From contig NZ_JABUBU010000002.1 of NCBI RefSeq assembly GCF_019834675.1, positions 310,001-374,000 of the forward strand: a stretch of DNA of 64,000 bases. The letters run 5' to 3'. Numbering within the stretch: the first letter of the stretch is position 1; each line of letters begins with the position of its first letter. Below the pieces are notes generated by a model that saw only the letters and a program-made list of their open reading frames with translations, was not told the origin of the DNA and made no database searches. Origin of the DNA: Rhodococcoides corynebacterioides (lineage in GTDB: Bacteria > Actinomycetota > Actinomycetes > Mycobacteriales > Mycobacteriaceae). Below, in pieces: positions 39,061 to 46,687 of this stretch. The translations under genes were made by a program, and so were the position numbers.

Positions 39061-39093
39061 GCAGGCCCGCACCGGGTATCGGTGCGGGCCTGC
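39061..39093 (-). terminator. Terminator hairpin after tRNA-Val(CAC)
   Basis: GCAGGCCCGCACCG and CGGTGCGGGCCTGC are perfect complements around a 5-base loop. On the minus strand it follows the tRNA-Val gene by 17 bases, with a weak T-rich stretch (TGTCGTT) after it. It is placed between the tRNA and the GTG of the downstream TIGR02611 gene. Confidence 0.8.
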
Positions 39094-39110
39094 CGGCGAT
39101 GCTTCTGCGG

Positions 39111-39182
39111 TGGTCCCGGCTGGGTTCGAACCAGCGACCTCCCCGGTGTGAACGGGACGCTCTTCCACTGAGCCACGGGACC
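39111..39182 (-). tRNA. tRNA-Val (anticodon CAC)
   Basis: Full cloverleaf on the minus strand: acceptor GGTCCCG/CGGGACC, D arm with GGCTCAGTGGAAGAGC, anticodon loop TTCACAC (CAC, reads GUG), TPsiC arm with GGTTCGAACC, discriminator A. The 3' CCA is not encoded in full (ACCG). It is alone on this strand, with its own terminator hairpin. Confidence 0.97.
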
Positions 39183-39354
39183 GCGTACGCGCTTCCGATC
39201 GGAACCGGACGCTCGAACGAGGAGGAACACTAGCACGCAGCCGACGCGGCCCCAAAAGCGCCGGGTCATCACCGAACGGTGCTCGATCCGGCCCCGTCCG
39301 CGGACGGTGCCGACACCCGGCGAATCGGTCGTACACGCCGCGTGAACAGGCGAT

Positions 39355-39384
39355 TTGTGACTCGCGGACACAGTGGGCTAATGT
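39355..39384 (+). promoter_or_regulatory. Promoter of the tRNA Gly-Cys-Val cluster
   Basis: TTGTGA (39355-39360) and TAATGT (39379-39384) form a near-consensus sigma-70-type promoter with an 18-base spacer. The first tRNA (Gly) starts 43 bases after the -10. Confidence 0.7.
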
Positions 39385-39426
39385 TTCGAACCGCACCACG
39401 GAGGCGGCAACGCCACCGAGGAGCGT

Positions 39427-39499
39427 GCGGACGTGGCGCAGCTGGTAGCGCACAACCTTGCCAAGGTTGGGGTCGCGGGTTCGAATCCCGTCGTCCGCT
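39427..39499 (+). tRNA. tRNA-Gly (anticodon GCC)
   Basis: Acceptor GCGGACG/CGTCCGC, D arm GGCGCAGCTGGTAGCGC, anticodon arm CAACC-TTGCCAA-GGTTG (GCC, reads GGC and GGU), TPsiC arm with GGTTCGAATCC, discriminator T. The 3' CCA is not encoded. Confidence 0.97.
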
Positions 39500-39539
39500 C
39501 GAGGGTATCGAGATCTCGATTCAGGGATCCCGTCACCAC

Positions 39540-39610
39540 GGTGGAGTGGCCGAGTGGTGAGGCAACGGCCTGCAAAGCCGTGCACACGGGTTCGATTCCC
39601 GTCTCCACCT
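39540..39610 (+). tRNA. tRNA-Cys (anticodon GCA)
   Basis: Acceptor GGTGGAG/CTCCACC, anticodon arm ACGGC-CTGCAAA-GCCGT (GCA), TPsiC arm with GGTTCGATTCC, discriminator T. The 3' CCA is not encoded. Second gene of the Gly-Cys-Val cluster. Confidence 0.97.
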
Positions 39611-39640
39611 CGTTACCCGGTCCGTGATCCACCGGGTCCC

Positions 39641-39715
39641 GCGCGATTAGCTCAGCGGGAGAGCGCTTCCCTGACACGGAAGAGGTCACTGGTTCAATCC
39701 CAGTATCGCGCACCA
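39641..39715 (+). tRNA. tRNA-Val (anticodon GAC)
   Basis: Acceptor GCGCGAT/ATCGCGC, D arm AGCTCAGCGGGAGAGCG, anticodon arm CTTCC-CTGACAC-GGAAG (GAC, reads GUC and GUU), TPsiC arm with GGTTCAATCC, discriminator A. Unlike the other three tRNAs here, the 3' CCA is encoded (39713-39715). A strong terminator follows after nine bases. Confidence 0.97.
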
Positions 39716-39723
39716 GAGTTCAC

Positions 39724-39757
39724 CGAAAGGCCCCCCTTTTCGCAGGGGGGCCTTTCG
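39724..39757. terminator. Strong terminator after the tRNA cluster
   Basis: CGAAAGGCCCCCC (39724-39736) pairs with GGGGGGCCTTTCG (39745-39757) across an 8-base TTTTCGCA loop. Because its ends are A/T-containing on both sides, it could also stop transcription of the convergent small gene at 39783. Confidence 0.9.
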
Positions 39758-39782
39758 CGTCGTCGGGACCGGTTCGATGGCC

Positions 39783-40022
39783 TCAGACGCGGTAGCGCTC
39801 GGCCAACTCCTCGAGCCGACGCGTGGTGGCGTCGTCGTCGACCACGCGCTGTCCGTCCTCCTCGACGACGTGCACGTGATCGTGCACGTACTGAATCCAC
39901 TCGTGATCGGCCACCAGCTGATCGCTGCCGTACGCGCCGGCCTCGTCGACCGCCGTCTGCACGGCGGCCTTCACCCGATCCGCGCGGGCGAGGAACCACT
40001 GCTCGGTCATTCGGTCCGTCAT
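39783..40022 (-). CDS. Small conserved-looking protein of unknown function
   Basis: A 79-residue soluble protein, acidic and helical (MTDRMTEQWFLARADRVKAA...), with a central HEWIQYVHDHVHVVEED. I do not recognise the family. The start at 40022 is well supported by GGAGGAG six bases ahead; an in-frame extension to 40064 lacks this. It converges on the tRNA cluster terminator. Confidence 0.6.
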   Translation of the reverse strand: MTDRMTEQWFLARADRVKAAVQTAVDEAGAYGSDQLVADHEWIQYVHDHVHVVEEDGQRVVDDDATTRRLEELAERYRV

Positions 40023-40161
40023 CTCGACTCCTCCGTCGGCCTGTCCGATTGTCACCTGTGCCACCTGTACCCCATCACGAAAGCGGGCTCACACCCCGAC
40101 GCCGCGGCGAATCGGCCGAAGTCGGCCGGACCGCCCTCCCGGGGGTGGTTCACTGGAGGAC

Positions 40162-40482
40162 ATGTCCAGCTGGGTGTGGTTCGTGGTCGCCCTGGTGGTG
40201 GTCGACCTCGCCGTCGTGGTCACGTGGTTCGCCCTCCGGCACCGGTCGGCCGCCGCCGCACCGGGCCCCGCCACCGGTCATTCCGTCGACGCGGAGACGC
40301 GCACGGAGGTGGCCGCCCTGGTCACCGAGCACCGCACGGCGGAGGCCATGGCCCTGCTGCGTCGGCGGACCGGGATGCCGCTGCGCGAGGCGAAGGACAC
40401 CGTCGACGCCATGACCGCCGGCGTGCGCGCGTCACGCCACGGCGCGGGCGCCCCGCGCGCCGACCACCACGGTGCGGCGTGA
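40162..40482 (+). CDS. Membrane-anchored protein with L7/L12 C-terminal-like segment
   Basis: A 106-residue protein. Residues 3-25 are a membrane helix (SWVWFVVALVVVDLAVVVTW). The soluble part has RTEVAALVTEHRTAEAMALL and GMPLREAKDTVDAM, similar to the helix-turn of the ribosomal L7/L12 C-terminal domain (GLGLKEAKxLV). Such mini-domains occur in actinobacterial hypothetical proteins; the role is unknown. A GGAGG site lies ahead of the ATG. It overlaps the GNAT gene by four bases. Confidence 0.7.
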   Translation: MSSWVWFVVALVVVDLAVVVTWFALRHRSAAAAPGPATGHSVDAETRTEVAALVTEHRTAEAMALLRRRTGMPLREAKDTVDAMTAGVRASRHGAGAPRADHHGAA

Positions 40483-41015
40483 TCGACGTCCTCACCGTCC
40501 GACCGGCAGTGGACACGGACGTGCCCGCGCTCGCCGCGCTCGCTGCGCGCACCTTCCCGTTGGCGTGCCCACCGGGGACGGCGACGGCGGACATCGAGAC
40601 GTTCGTGGCGGCGTCGTTGTCGGAGAACGCCTTTCGCGGCTACCTGCGCGACGAGGACCGTCGGGTGCTCGTCGCGGACCACGACGGCGTCCTGGTCGGG
40701 TACACGATGCTGGGCCTCCGTCCCCCGGACGATCGCGACGTGCGCGCCGCGGTGCGGGACATCCCCGCCGTCGAGGTGAACAAGATGTACGCCGACCCCG
40801 CGGCGCACGGTCGCGGCGCGGCCGGCGCCCTCATGGAGGCGGCGGTGGATGTCGCTCGCGACCTCGGTCGGGCGTCGCTGTGGCTCGGGGTCAACCACGC
40901 GAACGCGCGGGCGCAGGCCTTCTACCGCAAGTGCGGCTTCTCCCCCGTCGGGCATCGCCGCTTCGCGCTCGGCGACGTCCTGCACGAGGACTTCGTCTTC
41001 GAGCGCGTCCTGTAG
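40479..41015 (+). CDS. GNAT family N-acetyltransferase (Rv2669 type)
   Basis: A 178-residue single GNAT domain. The acetyl-CoA loop reads ADPAAHGRGAAGALMEAAVD (R/Q-x-x-G-x-G/A form), followed by LWLGVNHANARAQAFYRKCG and the late FALGDVLHEDFVFER. It starts at a GTG that overlaps the previous TGA. The substrate is unknown. It is convergent with zapE, 6 bases apart. Confidence 0.88.
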   Translation: MIDVLTVRPAVDTDVPALAALAARTFPLACPPGTATADIETFVAASLSENAFRGYLRDEDRRVLVADHDGVLVGYTMLGLRPPDDRDVRAAVRDIPAVEVNKMYADPAAHGRGAAGALMEAAVDVARDLGRASLWLGVNHANARAQAFYRKCGFSPVGHRRFALGDVLHEDFVFERVL

Positions 41016-41021
41016 GTCCGG

Positions 41022-42032
41022 TCAGACGGACGCGAAGCGCGAGAGCGCGAGCAGTCGCGACGTAGCACGCAGGTACTTCTTGCGGTAGCCGCCCTGCAGC
41101 ATCTCCTCGGTGAAGAGCTCGTCCAGCTTGGCGCCGGACACCGTGACCGGCGTCCCCGCGTCGTAGAGCCGGTCGGCGAGGACGACGATGCGCAGCGCCA
41201 CCGACTGGTCCGGTGCAGCGTGCACTCCGGAGACGAACACCTGCTCGACGCCCTCGATCAACTTGCCGTAGCGGGAGGGGTGGAGCGTGCTGAGGTGCTC
41301 GACCAGCGCGTCGAACTCGTCCAGCGACGCACCGTCGATGCGCTCGGCCGCCGCGGTGAGCTCCTCCGGCGACAAGGGGTCCGGGGCGGGCGGGAGATCG
41401 CGGTGGCGGTAGTCGGGCCCGTCGACTCGCACCGACTCGAAGATGGACCCGAGCTTCTTGATCTCGCGCAGGAAGTCCTGCGCCGCGAAGCGACCCTCGC
41501 CGAGTTGGCCGGGCAGCGTGTTGGACGTGGCGACGACGGACACGCCGCGGCCGGACAGTTCCGTCAGGAGGCGCGAGACGAGCATGGTGTCGCCGGGATC
41601 GTCGAGCTCGAACTCGTCGATGCACAGCACGCTGTGGTTCGACAGCTCCTCCAGCGCCTTGGTGAAGCCGAGGGCACCGACCACGTGGGTGAGCTCGACG
41701 AACGTGCCGAACGCCTTCGGCTCGGGCGAGGCGTGGTAGATCGACGCCAGCAGGTGGGTCTTGCCGACGCCGAATCCGCCGTCGAGGTAGAGCCCGGCAC
41801 CGGTGGCCTGGGTCCTGCGGCCGAACAGCCCGCGCTTGCCACCCGACCGGATCTTGCCGACCTTGCCGGCGAACTCCTCCGCCTTCGCGACGGCCTCGGC
41901 CTGCGTCGGCTCGTTCGGATCCGGAATGTAGGACGCGAAGCTGACGTCGTCGAACATCGCGGGCGGGACCATGTTGGCGATCAACTGGTCGGCGGGCACC
42001 TCGGGGTTGCGATCGACCAGACGTGTCGGCAT
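41022..42032 (-). CDS. zapE: AFG1/ZapE-family ATPase
   Basis: A 336-residue AFG1-like AAA protein, in the position of Rv2670c. Walker A is GGFGVGKTHLLASI, Walker B is VLCIDEFELDD, and sensor-like VVATSNTLPGQLGEGRF follows. ZapE in Gram-negative bacteria binds the Z-ring; in actinobacteria its role is not established. TAACCT lies seven bases before the ATG on the minus strand, so the message is probably leaderless. Confidence 0.93.
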   Translation of the reverse strand: MPTRLVDRNPEVPADQLIANMVPPAMFDDVSFASYIPDPNEPTQAEAVAKAEEFAGKVGKIRSGGKRGLFGRRTQATGAGLYLDGGFGVGKTHLLASIYHASPEPKAFGTFVELTHVVGALGFTKALEELSNHSVLCIDEFELDDPGDTMLVSRLLTELSGRGVSVVATSNTLPGQLGEGRFAAQDFLREIKKLGSIFESVRVDGPDYRHRDLPPAPDPLSPEELTAAAERIDGASLDEFDALVEHLSTLHPSRYGKLIEGVEQVFVSGVHAAPDQSVALRIVVLADRLYDAGTPVTVSGAKLDELFTEEMLQGGYRKKYLRATSRLLALSRFASV

Positions 42033-42058
42033 GACGACGAGGTTAACGACGTGGTGGG

Positions 42059-42817
42059 ATGCCCCTTGTGCAGCGTATCGATAATGGGACCTACCTCACA
42101 GTGACCGACGACGACCTCGTCGATCTGTACGCGTATCCGGCCGACGACGATCGGGTTCGGATCCGCGTCAACTTCGTCTCCAGCATCGACGGGGCCGTGT
42201 CCGTCGACGGACGCAGCGGCGGTCTCGGCACGGACGCCGACCACGCCGTCTTCACGACGCTGCGCGACCTCGCCGACGCCGTGCTGGTGGGGGCGTCGAC
42301 GGTGTCCGCCGAGGACTACGGCGGTGTGCGGGTGAGCGAGTCGGCGCGCGCGGCACGACGCGAGCGAGGTCAGGCGGAGGTGCCGCCCGTGGTCATCGTG
42401 AGCGGCTCGGCCTCCGTCGAGCCGGGGTGGTCGGTGCTCACCGACACCGAGGTGCCGCCGGTGATCGTGGTGTCGGCCTCCGCGGATGGTGAGCGGGTCC
42501 GCGCCCTGCGCGAGGCAGGTGCGCGCGTCGAGCAGCTCGACGGCGACGTCACCGGCGCCGGCGTCGTCGCCGTCCTCGACCGCCTGGGGCTGCGCCGCGT
42601 GCTGTGCGAGGGCGGGCCCGGCCTGTTCTCCACCCTGCTCGCCGAGGACGTCGTCGACGAAGTGTGTCTGACGACCAGCCCGATGGTCGCGGCGGGCGAT
42701 GCCGGCCGAATCGCGTCCTCCGACACCGCGACACCGCGCGCGATGTCGCCCGCCCACGTTCTGCTGGACGACGACGGCACCGTGCTGATCCGGTGGGTGC
42801 GCGACCGCAGCCGGTGA
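42059..42817 (+). CDS. RibD C-terminal domain reductase (Rv2671 type)
   Basis: A 252-residue protein consisting of the reductase domain only of RibD-like enzymes: INFVSSIDGAVSVDGRSG near the start and VLCEGGPGLFSTLLAEDVVD for the NADPH site. It lacks the deaminase domain. Rv2671 has been reported to have dihydrofolate-reductase-like activity as well as similarity to RibD; the true role here is unproven. It is divergent from zapE, 26 bases apart. Confidence 0.88.
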   Translation: MPLVQRIDNGTYLTVTDDDLVDLYAYPADDDRVRIRVNFVSSIDGAVSVDGRSGGLGTDADHAVFTTLRDLADAVLVGASTVSAEDYGGVRVSESARAARRERGQAEVPPVVIVSGSASVEPGWSVLTDTEVPPVIVVSASADGERVRALREAGARVEQLDGDVTGAGVVAVLDRLGLRRVLCEGGPGLFSTLLAEDVVDEVCLTTSPMVAAGDAGRIASSDTATPRAMSPAHVLLDDDGTVLIRWVRDRSR

Positions 42818-42846
42818 CGCCGCCGTTCTCTGGCACGCTGGTGCGC

Positions 42847-44427
42847 ATGCAGACGCGTCGTGCCGGACGGCTTCCCGCTTCCGCCGGCTCGCTGTTGGTC
42901 GCCGCCGTCCTGCTCGCCGCGTGCGGCGCGGGGCCCTCGGCGCGACCGGACGTCGCGGTGGACGGCGGGACCGACGGTGGGTCTGCACCCGCGTCCTCGG
43001 CTCCGCCCGCGGCACCACCCGCGCTGGAGGTTCCGGTGACCGAACTGAACTGGAGCGACTGCACCGCCCGCCTCACTGCCACCGTGGGGGTGACCGCGGC
43101 GCCGGGCGCCGTGGTCGAGTGCGCCACCGTCACCACGCCGATCGACACCGAGGTGGCCTCGGACGGCACCTTCGAACTGGCCGTGACCCGCGTTCGGACC
43201 ACGGCCACACCGAGCGATGCCGCCCCGGTGGTCTACACGTCGGGAACCGACCGGCCGTCGTTCGCGGACGTCGCCGCGCTGTCCGCGGCGCCGGACACCG
43301 CGCTGCTGGCGGCGCACCCGGTGGTGGGGGTGGACCGACGCGGAACCGGCAACTCCGCGCCGTTCGACTGCTACTCCGGCGCGACGTCCACCCGCAACGC
43401 GCTGATCGATCTCGGGCAGTACTCGCCCGGCGACGATCCCGTCGAGGCCACCGCGGCACTCGCCCGCGACGCCACCATCGCCTGCACCGACTTCCTTCAA
43501 CCCGACGCGTTGGCGTTCTCGGTGACCGACAGCGCGGCCGATCTCGAGGCCCTGCGCCGGGCGTGGGGCGTGACGTCCCTGTCCCTGGTCGGCTCGGGCA
43601 ACGGCGCCCTCGTCGCGCTCGCGTACGCCGCCGCGTTCGGCGATCACGTGGCCCGTCTCGTGCTCGACTCCCCCGCGAACGTCGTCACCGACGCCGTGCC
43701 CGCCGCCGAGCAGGTGGTGCGAGCGCGCGAGGCCGTCCTGACCGAGTTCGCGTCGCGCTGCGCCGCGATCGGATGCTCGCTCGGGGCGGATCCGCGCGCC
43801 GCCGTCGTCGACCTGCTCGCGCGCGCCGACGCCGGGGAGTTCGCTCCGCTGTCCGGTGCCACGGTGCGCGACGCCGTCGTCACGCTGCTGTCCTACCCCC
43901 GCTCGGCCGAGGCCGCCGACCGCCTCCGCGCGGCGTCGGACACCCTCGCGGCCGCGCGGTCCGGCGACACGACCGCCCTCACCCGCGTCGTCGACCTGAC
44001 CCGAGGGTTCACCGCCACGGACGGCGTGTTCGTCGGCCGGTGCACCGACGGTCAGCAGTGGCCGGGGCCGGACCGCGTCCGGGAGCTGTCCACGGCGTGG
44101 TCGTCCCTCTATCCTGCGTACGGCGCGGTCGCGGCCCGCGCACTGCTGGCCTGCTCCGCCTGGCCGTCGTCCCCGCCGCCGCCCGTCCCGTCCGCACCCG
44201 GCGTGCCCGTCCTGATCCTCAGCGGTCGGAACGACGCCGTCGCGACGGCCGAGGCCCTGCCCACCGTCACCGGCGCCCTCGGATCCGCCGGTACCCGGAC
44301 CGCGACGGTGACGTGGGACGGGCTCGGCCATCCGGTGCTCGTCGGGTCGGCCTGCGGACGGGCGGCGGTGACGTCGTACCTCGCCGCGGGCGACGTGCCG
44401 ACGGGCGGGAATGCCTGTCCCGCCTGA
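42847..44427 (+). CDS. Alpha/beta-hydrolase-fold lipoprotein lacking the nucleophile serine
   Basis: A 526-residue TAP-like hydrolase, in the position of Rv2672. A signal peptide ends in a lipobox at Cys26 (VLLAAC). The nucleophile elbow reads LVGSGNGALVALAYA: residues 249-253 are G-S-G-N-G, so the catalytic serine position (251) is glycine. The later Asp (GRNDAVA) and His (GLGHPV) of the triad are kept. The protein may bind rather than cleave peptides. An in-frame GTG six bases upstream is another possible start. RibD-like gene before, aftC after. Confidence 0.85.
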   Translation: MQTRRAGRLPASAGSLLVAAVLLAACGAGPSARPDVAVDGGTDGGSAPASSAPPAAPPALEVPVTELNWSDCTARLTATVGVTAAPGAVVECATVTTPIDTEVASDGTFELAVTRVRTTATPSDAAPVVYTSGTDRPSFADVAALSAAPDTALLAAHPVVGVDRRGTGNSAPFDCYSGATSTRNALIDLGQYSPGDDPVEATAALARDATIACTDFLQPDALAFSVTDSAADLEALRRAWGVTSLSLVGSGNGALVALAYAAAFGDHVARLVLDSPANVVTDAVPAAEQVVRAREAVLTEFASRCAAIGCSLGADPRAAVVDLLARADAGEFAPLSGATVRDAVVTLLSYPRSAEAADRLRAASDTLAAARSGDTTALTRVVDLTRGFTATDGVFVGRCTDGQQWPGPDRVRELSTAWSSLYPAYGAVAARALLACSAWPSSPPPPVPSAPGVPVLILSGRNDAVATAEALPTVTGALGSAGTRTATVTWDGLGHPVLVGSACGRAAVTSYLAAGDVPTGGNACPA

Positions 44428-44448
44428 TGCTCGCGGTACCGTCCCCTC

Positions 44449-45747
44449 GTGTCTTCTCGTGAATCGCCGGTCTCGTCCGCACTCAGTGCCCTCGAACCGA
44501 GGACGGGTCGGACCACCGCGCAGGTCCTGACCTACGCCCTGTGGCCGATCGCGATTCTCACCGTGATCAACCGCGTGATCGTCAAGGCCGTCAACGGCAA
44601 CATCACCGACGACTTCCGGCCGGTCTACAGCGCCGCTCTCGCGTTCCTCAACCGCCGTGAGGTCTACACCGCGAACTTCGACTCGGTGGACCCGCACTAT
44701 CTGTATCCGCCGAGCGGCACCTTGTTGATCGCGCCGCTGGCGGTGCTCGACCCGGAGCGTTCGCGCTGGCTGTTCATCGGCGTCAACGCCGTCGCCGTGG
44801 TGATCGCCCTGTACGTGCTGCTGCGCCTGTTCGACCTGTCCGTCACCTCCGTCGCCGCGCCGGCCGTCCTGCTCGCCGCGTTCTCGACCGAGACGGTGAC
44901 CAACACCCTGATCTTCACCAACGTCAACGGCCTGATCCTGCTCGGCGAGGTGCTCTTCCTGATGTTGCTGTTGCGCCGCCGGCAGTACTGGGCGGGCGCC
45001 GCGATCGGGCTGACCATCGCGGTGAAACCCACCCTGGCGCCGCTGCTGCTGCTCCCGCTGGTGCGCAAGGAATGGCGGGTGTTCGTCACCGCCGTCGGCC
45101 TGCCGGTGGTGCTCACCCTGCTGGCCCTGCCTCTCTCGGTGGACCCCTTCGCCTTCGTCTCGCACACCGTGCCGTACCTGCTCGAGACGCGCGACTACTT
45201 CAACAGCGCGATCGTGGGCAACGGGCTCTACTACGGCCTGCCCACCGGTTTGGTGCTCGCCCTGCGGGCGGTGTTCGCGGCGATGGTCGCCGTCTCGCTC
45301 TGGCTGCTGTGGAAGTACTACCGCCGGGACGAGCTCTTCTTCCTCGTGACCGCCGGCGGTCTGCTGTTGGTGGCGTCGTTCCTGCTGTCGTCGCTGGGGC
45401 AGATGTACTACTCGATGATGCTGTTCCCGCTGCTGATGTCGGTGGTGCTGCGGAACTCGGTGATGCGCAACTGGCCGGCGTGGCTCGCGGCGTACGGCTT
45501 CCTCAGCTACGACAGCTGGCTGGTGGGCCGGTTCCCCGAGTTCGGGCGCACCCTCGAATACCTGCGCGTGACGTGGGGATGGTCGCTGCTCATCGTCGTG
45601 ATCTTCGCGGTGCTGGTGAACCGGTACCTGACGGCCAAGCGGGAGGGACGTCTCGCCGACGGCATCGACCCCGACTTCCTCACCGCTCGCCCCTCGGTGC
45701 GCACCGCCTCACCTGCGACGACGGCGGAGGCCGCCGAAACGCATTAG
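44449..45747 (+). CDS. aftC: Alpha-(1->3)-arabinofuranosyltransferase AftC (GT87)
   Basis: A 432-residue GT-C membrane glycosyltransferase with about ten helices, at the position of Rv2673. It would use decaprenyl-phosphoryl-arabinose to branch arabinan in arabinogalactan and lipoarabinomannan. The first outside loop after helix 1 has the acidic TDDFRPVYSAALAF motif expected for catalysis; NGLYYGLPTG and GQMYYSMMLFPL are further conserved-looking loops. The GTG start has TACCGT ending six bases ahead and no ribosome site, so it is probably leaderless. Confidence 0.9.
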   Translation: MSSRESPVSSALSALEPRTGRTTAQVLTYALWPIAILTVINRVIVKAVNGNITDDFRPVYSAALAFLNRREVYTANFDSVDPHYLYPPSGTLLIAPLAVLDPERSRWLFIGVNAVAVVIALYVLLRLFDLSVTSVAAPAVLLAAFSTETVTNTLIFTNVNGLILLGEVLFLMLLLRRRQYWAGAAIGLTIAVKPTLAPLLLLPLVRKEWRVFVTAVGLPVVLTLLALPLSVDPFAFVSHTVPYLLETRDYFNSAIVGNGLYYGLPTGLVLALRAVFAAMVAVSLWLLWKYYRRDELFFLVTAGGLLLVASFLLSSLGQMYYSMMLFPLLMSVVLRNSVMRNWPAWLAAYGFLSYDSWLVGRFPEFGRTLEYLRVTWGWSLLIVVIFAVLVNRYLTAKREGRLADGIDPDFLTARPSVRTASPATTAEAAETH

Positions 45748-45756
45748 CGTGGTCGC

Positions 45757-46191
45757 ATGACTTCCGCTCGTGACACGAACACCGATCGACCGGCCTACGA
45801 CCTCACCGACGAGCAGTGGAAAGAGAAGTTGAGCGCTGCCGAATACGCCGTGCTCCGCCAGGCCGGGACCGAACGCCCCTACGTCGGTGAGTACACCGAC
45901 ACCACCACCGAGGGCGTGTACCGCTGCCGCGCGTGCGACGCCGAACTCTTCCGCAGCACCACCAAGTTCGAGTCGCACTGCGGGTGGCCGTCCTTCTACG
46001 ACCCGGCCGACACCGACGCGGTCATCCTGCGCGAGGACCGGTCGATGGGCATGAAGCGCGTCGAGGTGCTGTGCCGCAACTGCCACAGCCACCTCGGACA
46101 CGTCTTCGAGGGCGAGGGGTACCCCACCCCGACCGACCAGCGGTACTGCATCAACTCGATCTCGCTGACCCTGGTCCCCGACACGAAGTGA
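45757..46191 (+). CDS. msrB: Peptide-methionine (R)-S-oxide reductase
   Basis: A 144-residue MsrB with both zinc CxxC pairs (YRCRACDAE and LCRNCHSH), the family stretch TKFESHCGWPSFYDP and the catalytic Cys in QRYCINSISL. It repairs the R form of methionine sulfoxide. TAGCGT ends six bases before the ATG, indicating a leaderless message. A BisC-like sulfoxide reductase lies nearby and may handle the S form. Confidence 0.96.
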   Translation: MTSARDTNTDRPAYDLTDEQWKEKLSAAEYAVLRQAGTERPYVGEYTDTTTEGVYRCRACDAELFRSTTKFESHCGWPSFYDPADTDAVILREDRSMGMKRVEVLCRNCHSHLGHVFEGEGYPTPTDQRYCINSISLTLVPDTK

Positions 46192-46228
46192 CCCCGCGCG
46201 TCCGCCGGGGCCCGCTAGGGTCTCGGGG

Positions 46229-46687
46229 ATGCGTACCTTCACCTCGGCAGACGACATCACCGGCGCGGTCGGCGAGACCATCGGGACCAGCGACTGGCTC
46301 GAGATCACCCAGGAGCGGGTGAACACCTTCGCCGACGCCACGGGCGACCACCAGTGGATCCACGTGGACGTCGAGCGGGCCACGAAGGAGAGCCCGTTCG
46401 GCGGTCCCATCGCCCACGGCTACCTCACGCTGTCCCTGCTGCCGATGCTGTCCTGGCAGACGTACACCGTCGAGAACTCCCGGATGGGGGTGAACTACGG
46501 CAGCAACAAGGTCCGCTACGTCCACCCCGTGCCGGTGGGGTCGCGCATCCGTCTGGTGGCCGTGCTCGGCTCGGCGGACACCCTGGCCGACGGGGCCGTG
46601 CAGATGACCGTGGACTCCACCGTCGAGATCGAGGGTGTCGACAAGCCCGCGCTGGTCGCGCAGGTCATCTCCCGCGTCTACTTCTGA
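46229..46687 (+). CDS. MaoC-family (R)-hydratase-like protein
   Basis: A 152-residue single hotdog protein. It shows the hydratase-2 motif FADATGDHQWIHVD followed by GPIAHGYLTLSLLP. It would hydrate or dehydrate an enoyl thioester; the substrate is not known. TAGGGT ends seven bases before the ATG. The last ten bases overlap, on opposite strands, the end of the BisC-like gene. Confidence 0.92.
   Translation: MRTFTSADDITGAVGETIGTSDWLEITQERVNTFADATGDHQWIHVDVERATKESPFGGPIAHGYLTLSLLPMLSWQTYTVENSRMGVNYGSNKVRYVHPVPVGSRIRLVAVLGSADTLADGAVQMTVDSTVEIEGVDKPALVAQVISRVYF

Noticed and set aside
39378..39713. 111-codon frame on the minus strand through the tRNA genes
   Set aside because: It lies entirely over three tRNA genes and contains their antisense.
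42370..45165. 931-codon open frame on the minus strand
   Set aside because: It spans the antisense of three well-supported genes (RibD-like, hydrolase-fold lipoprotein, aftC).
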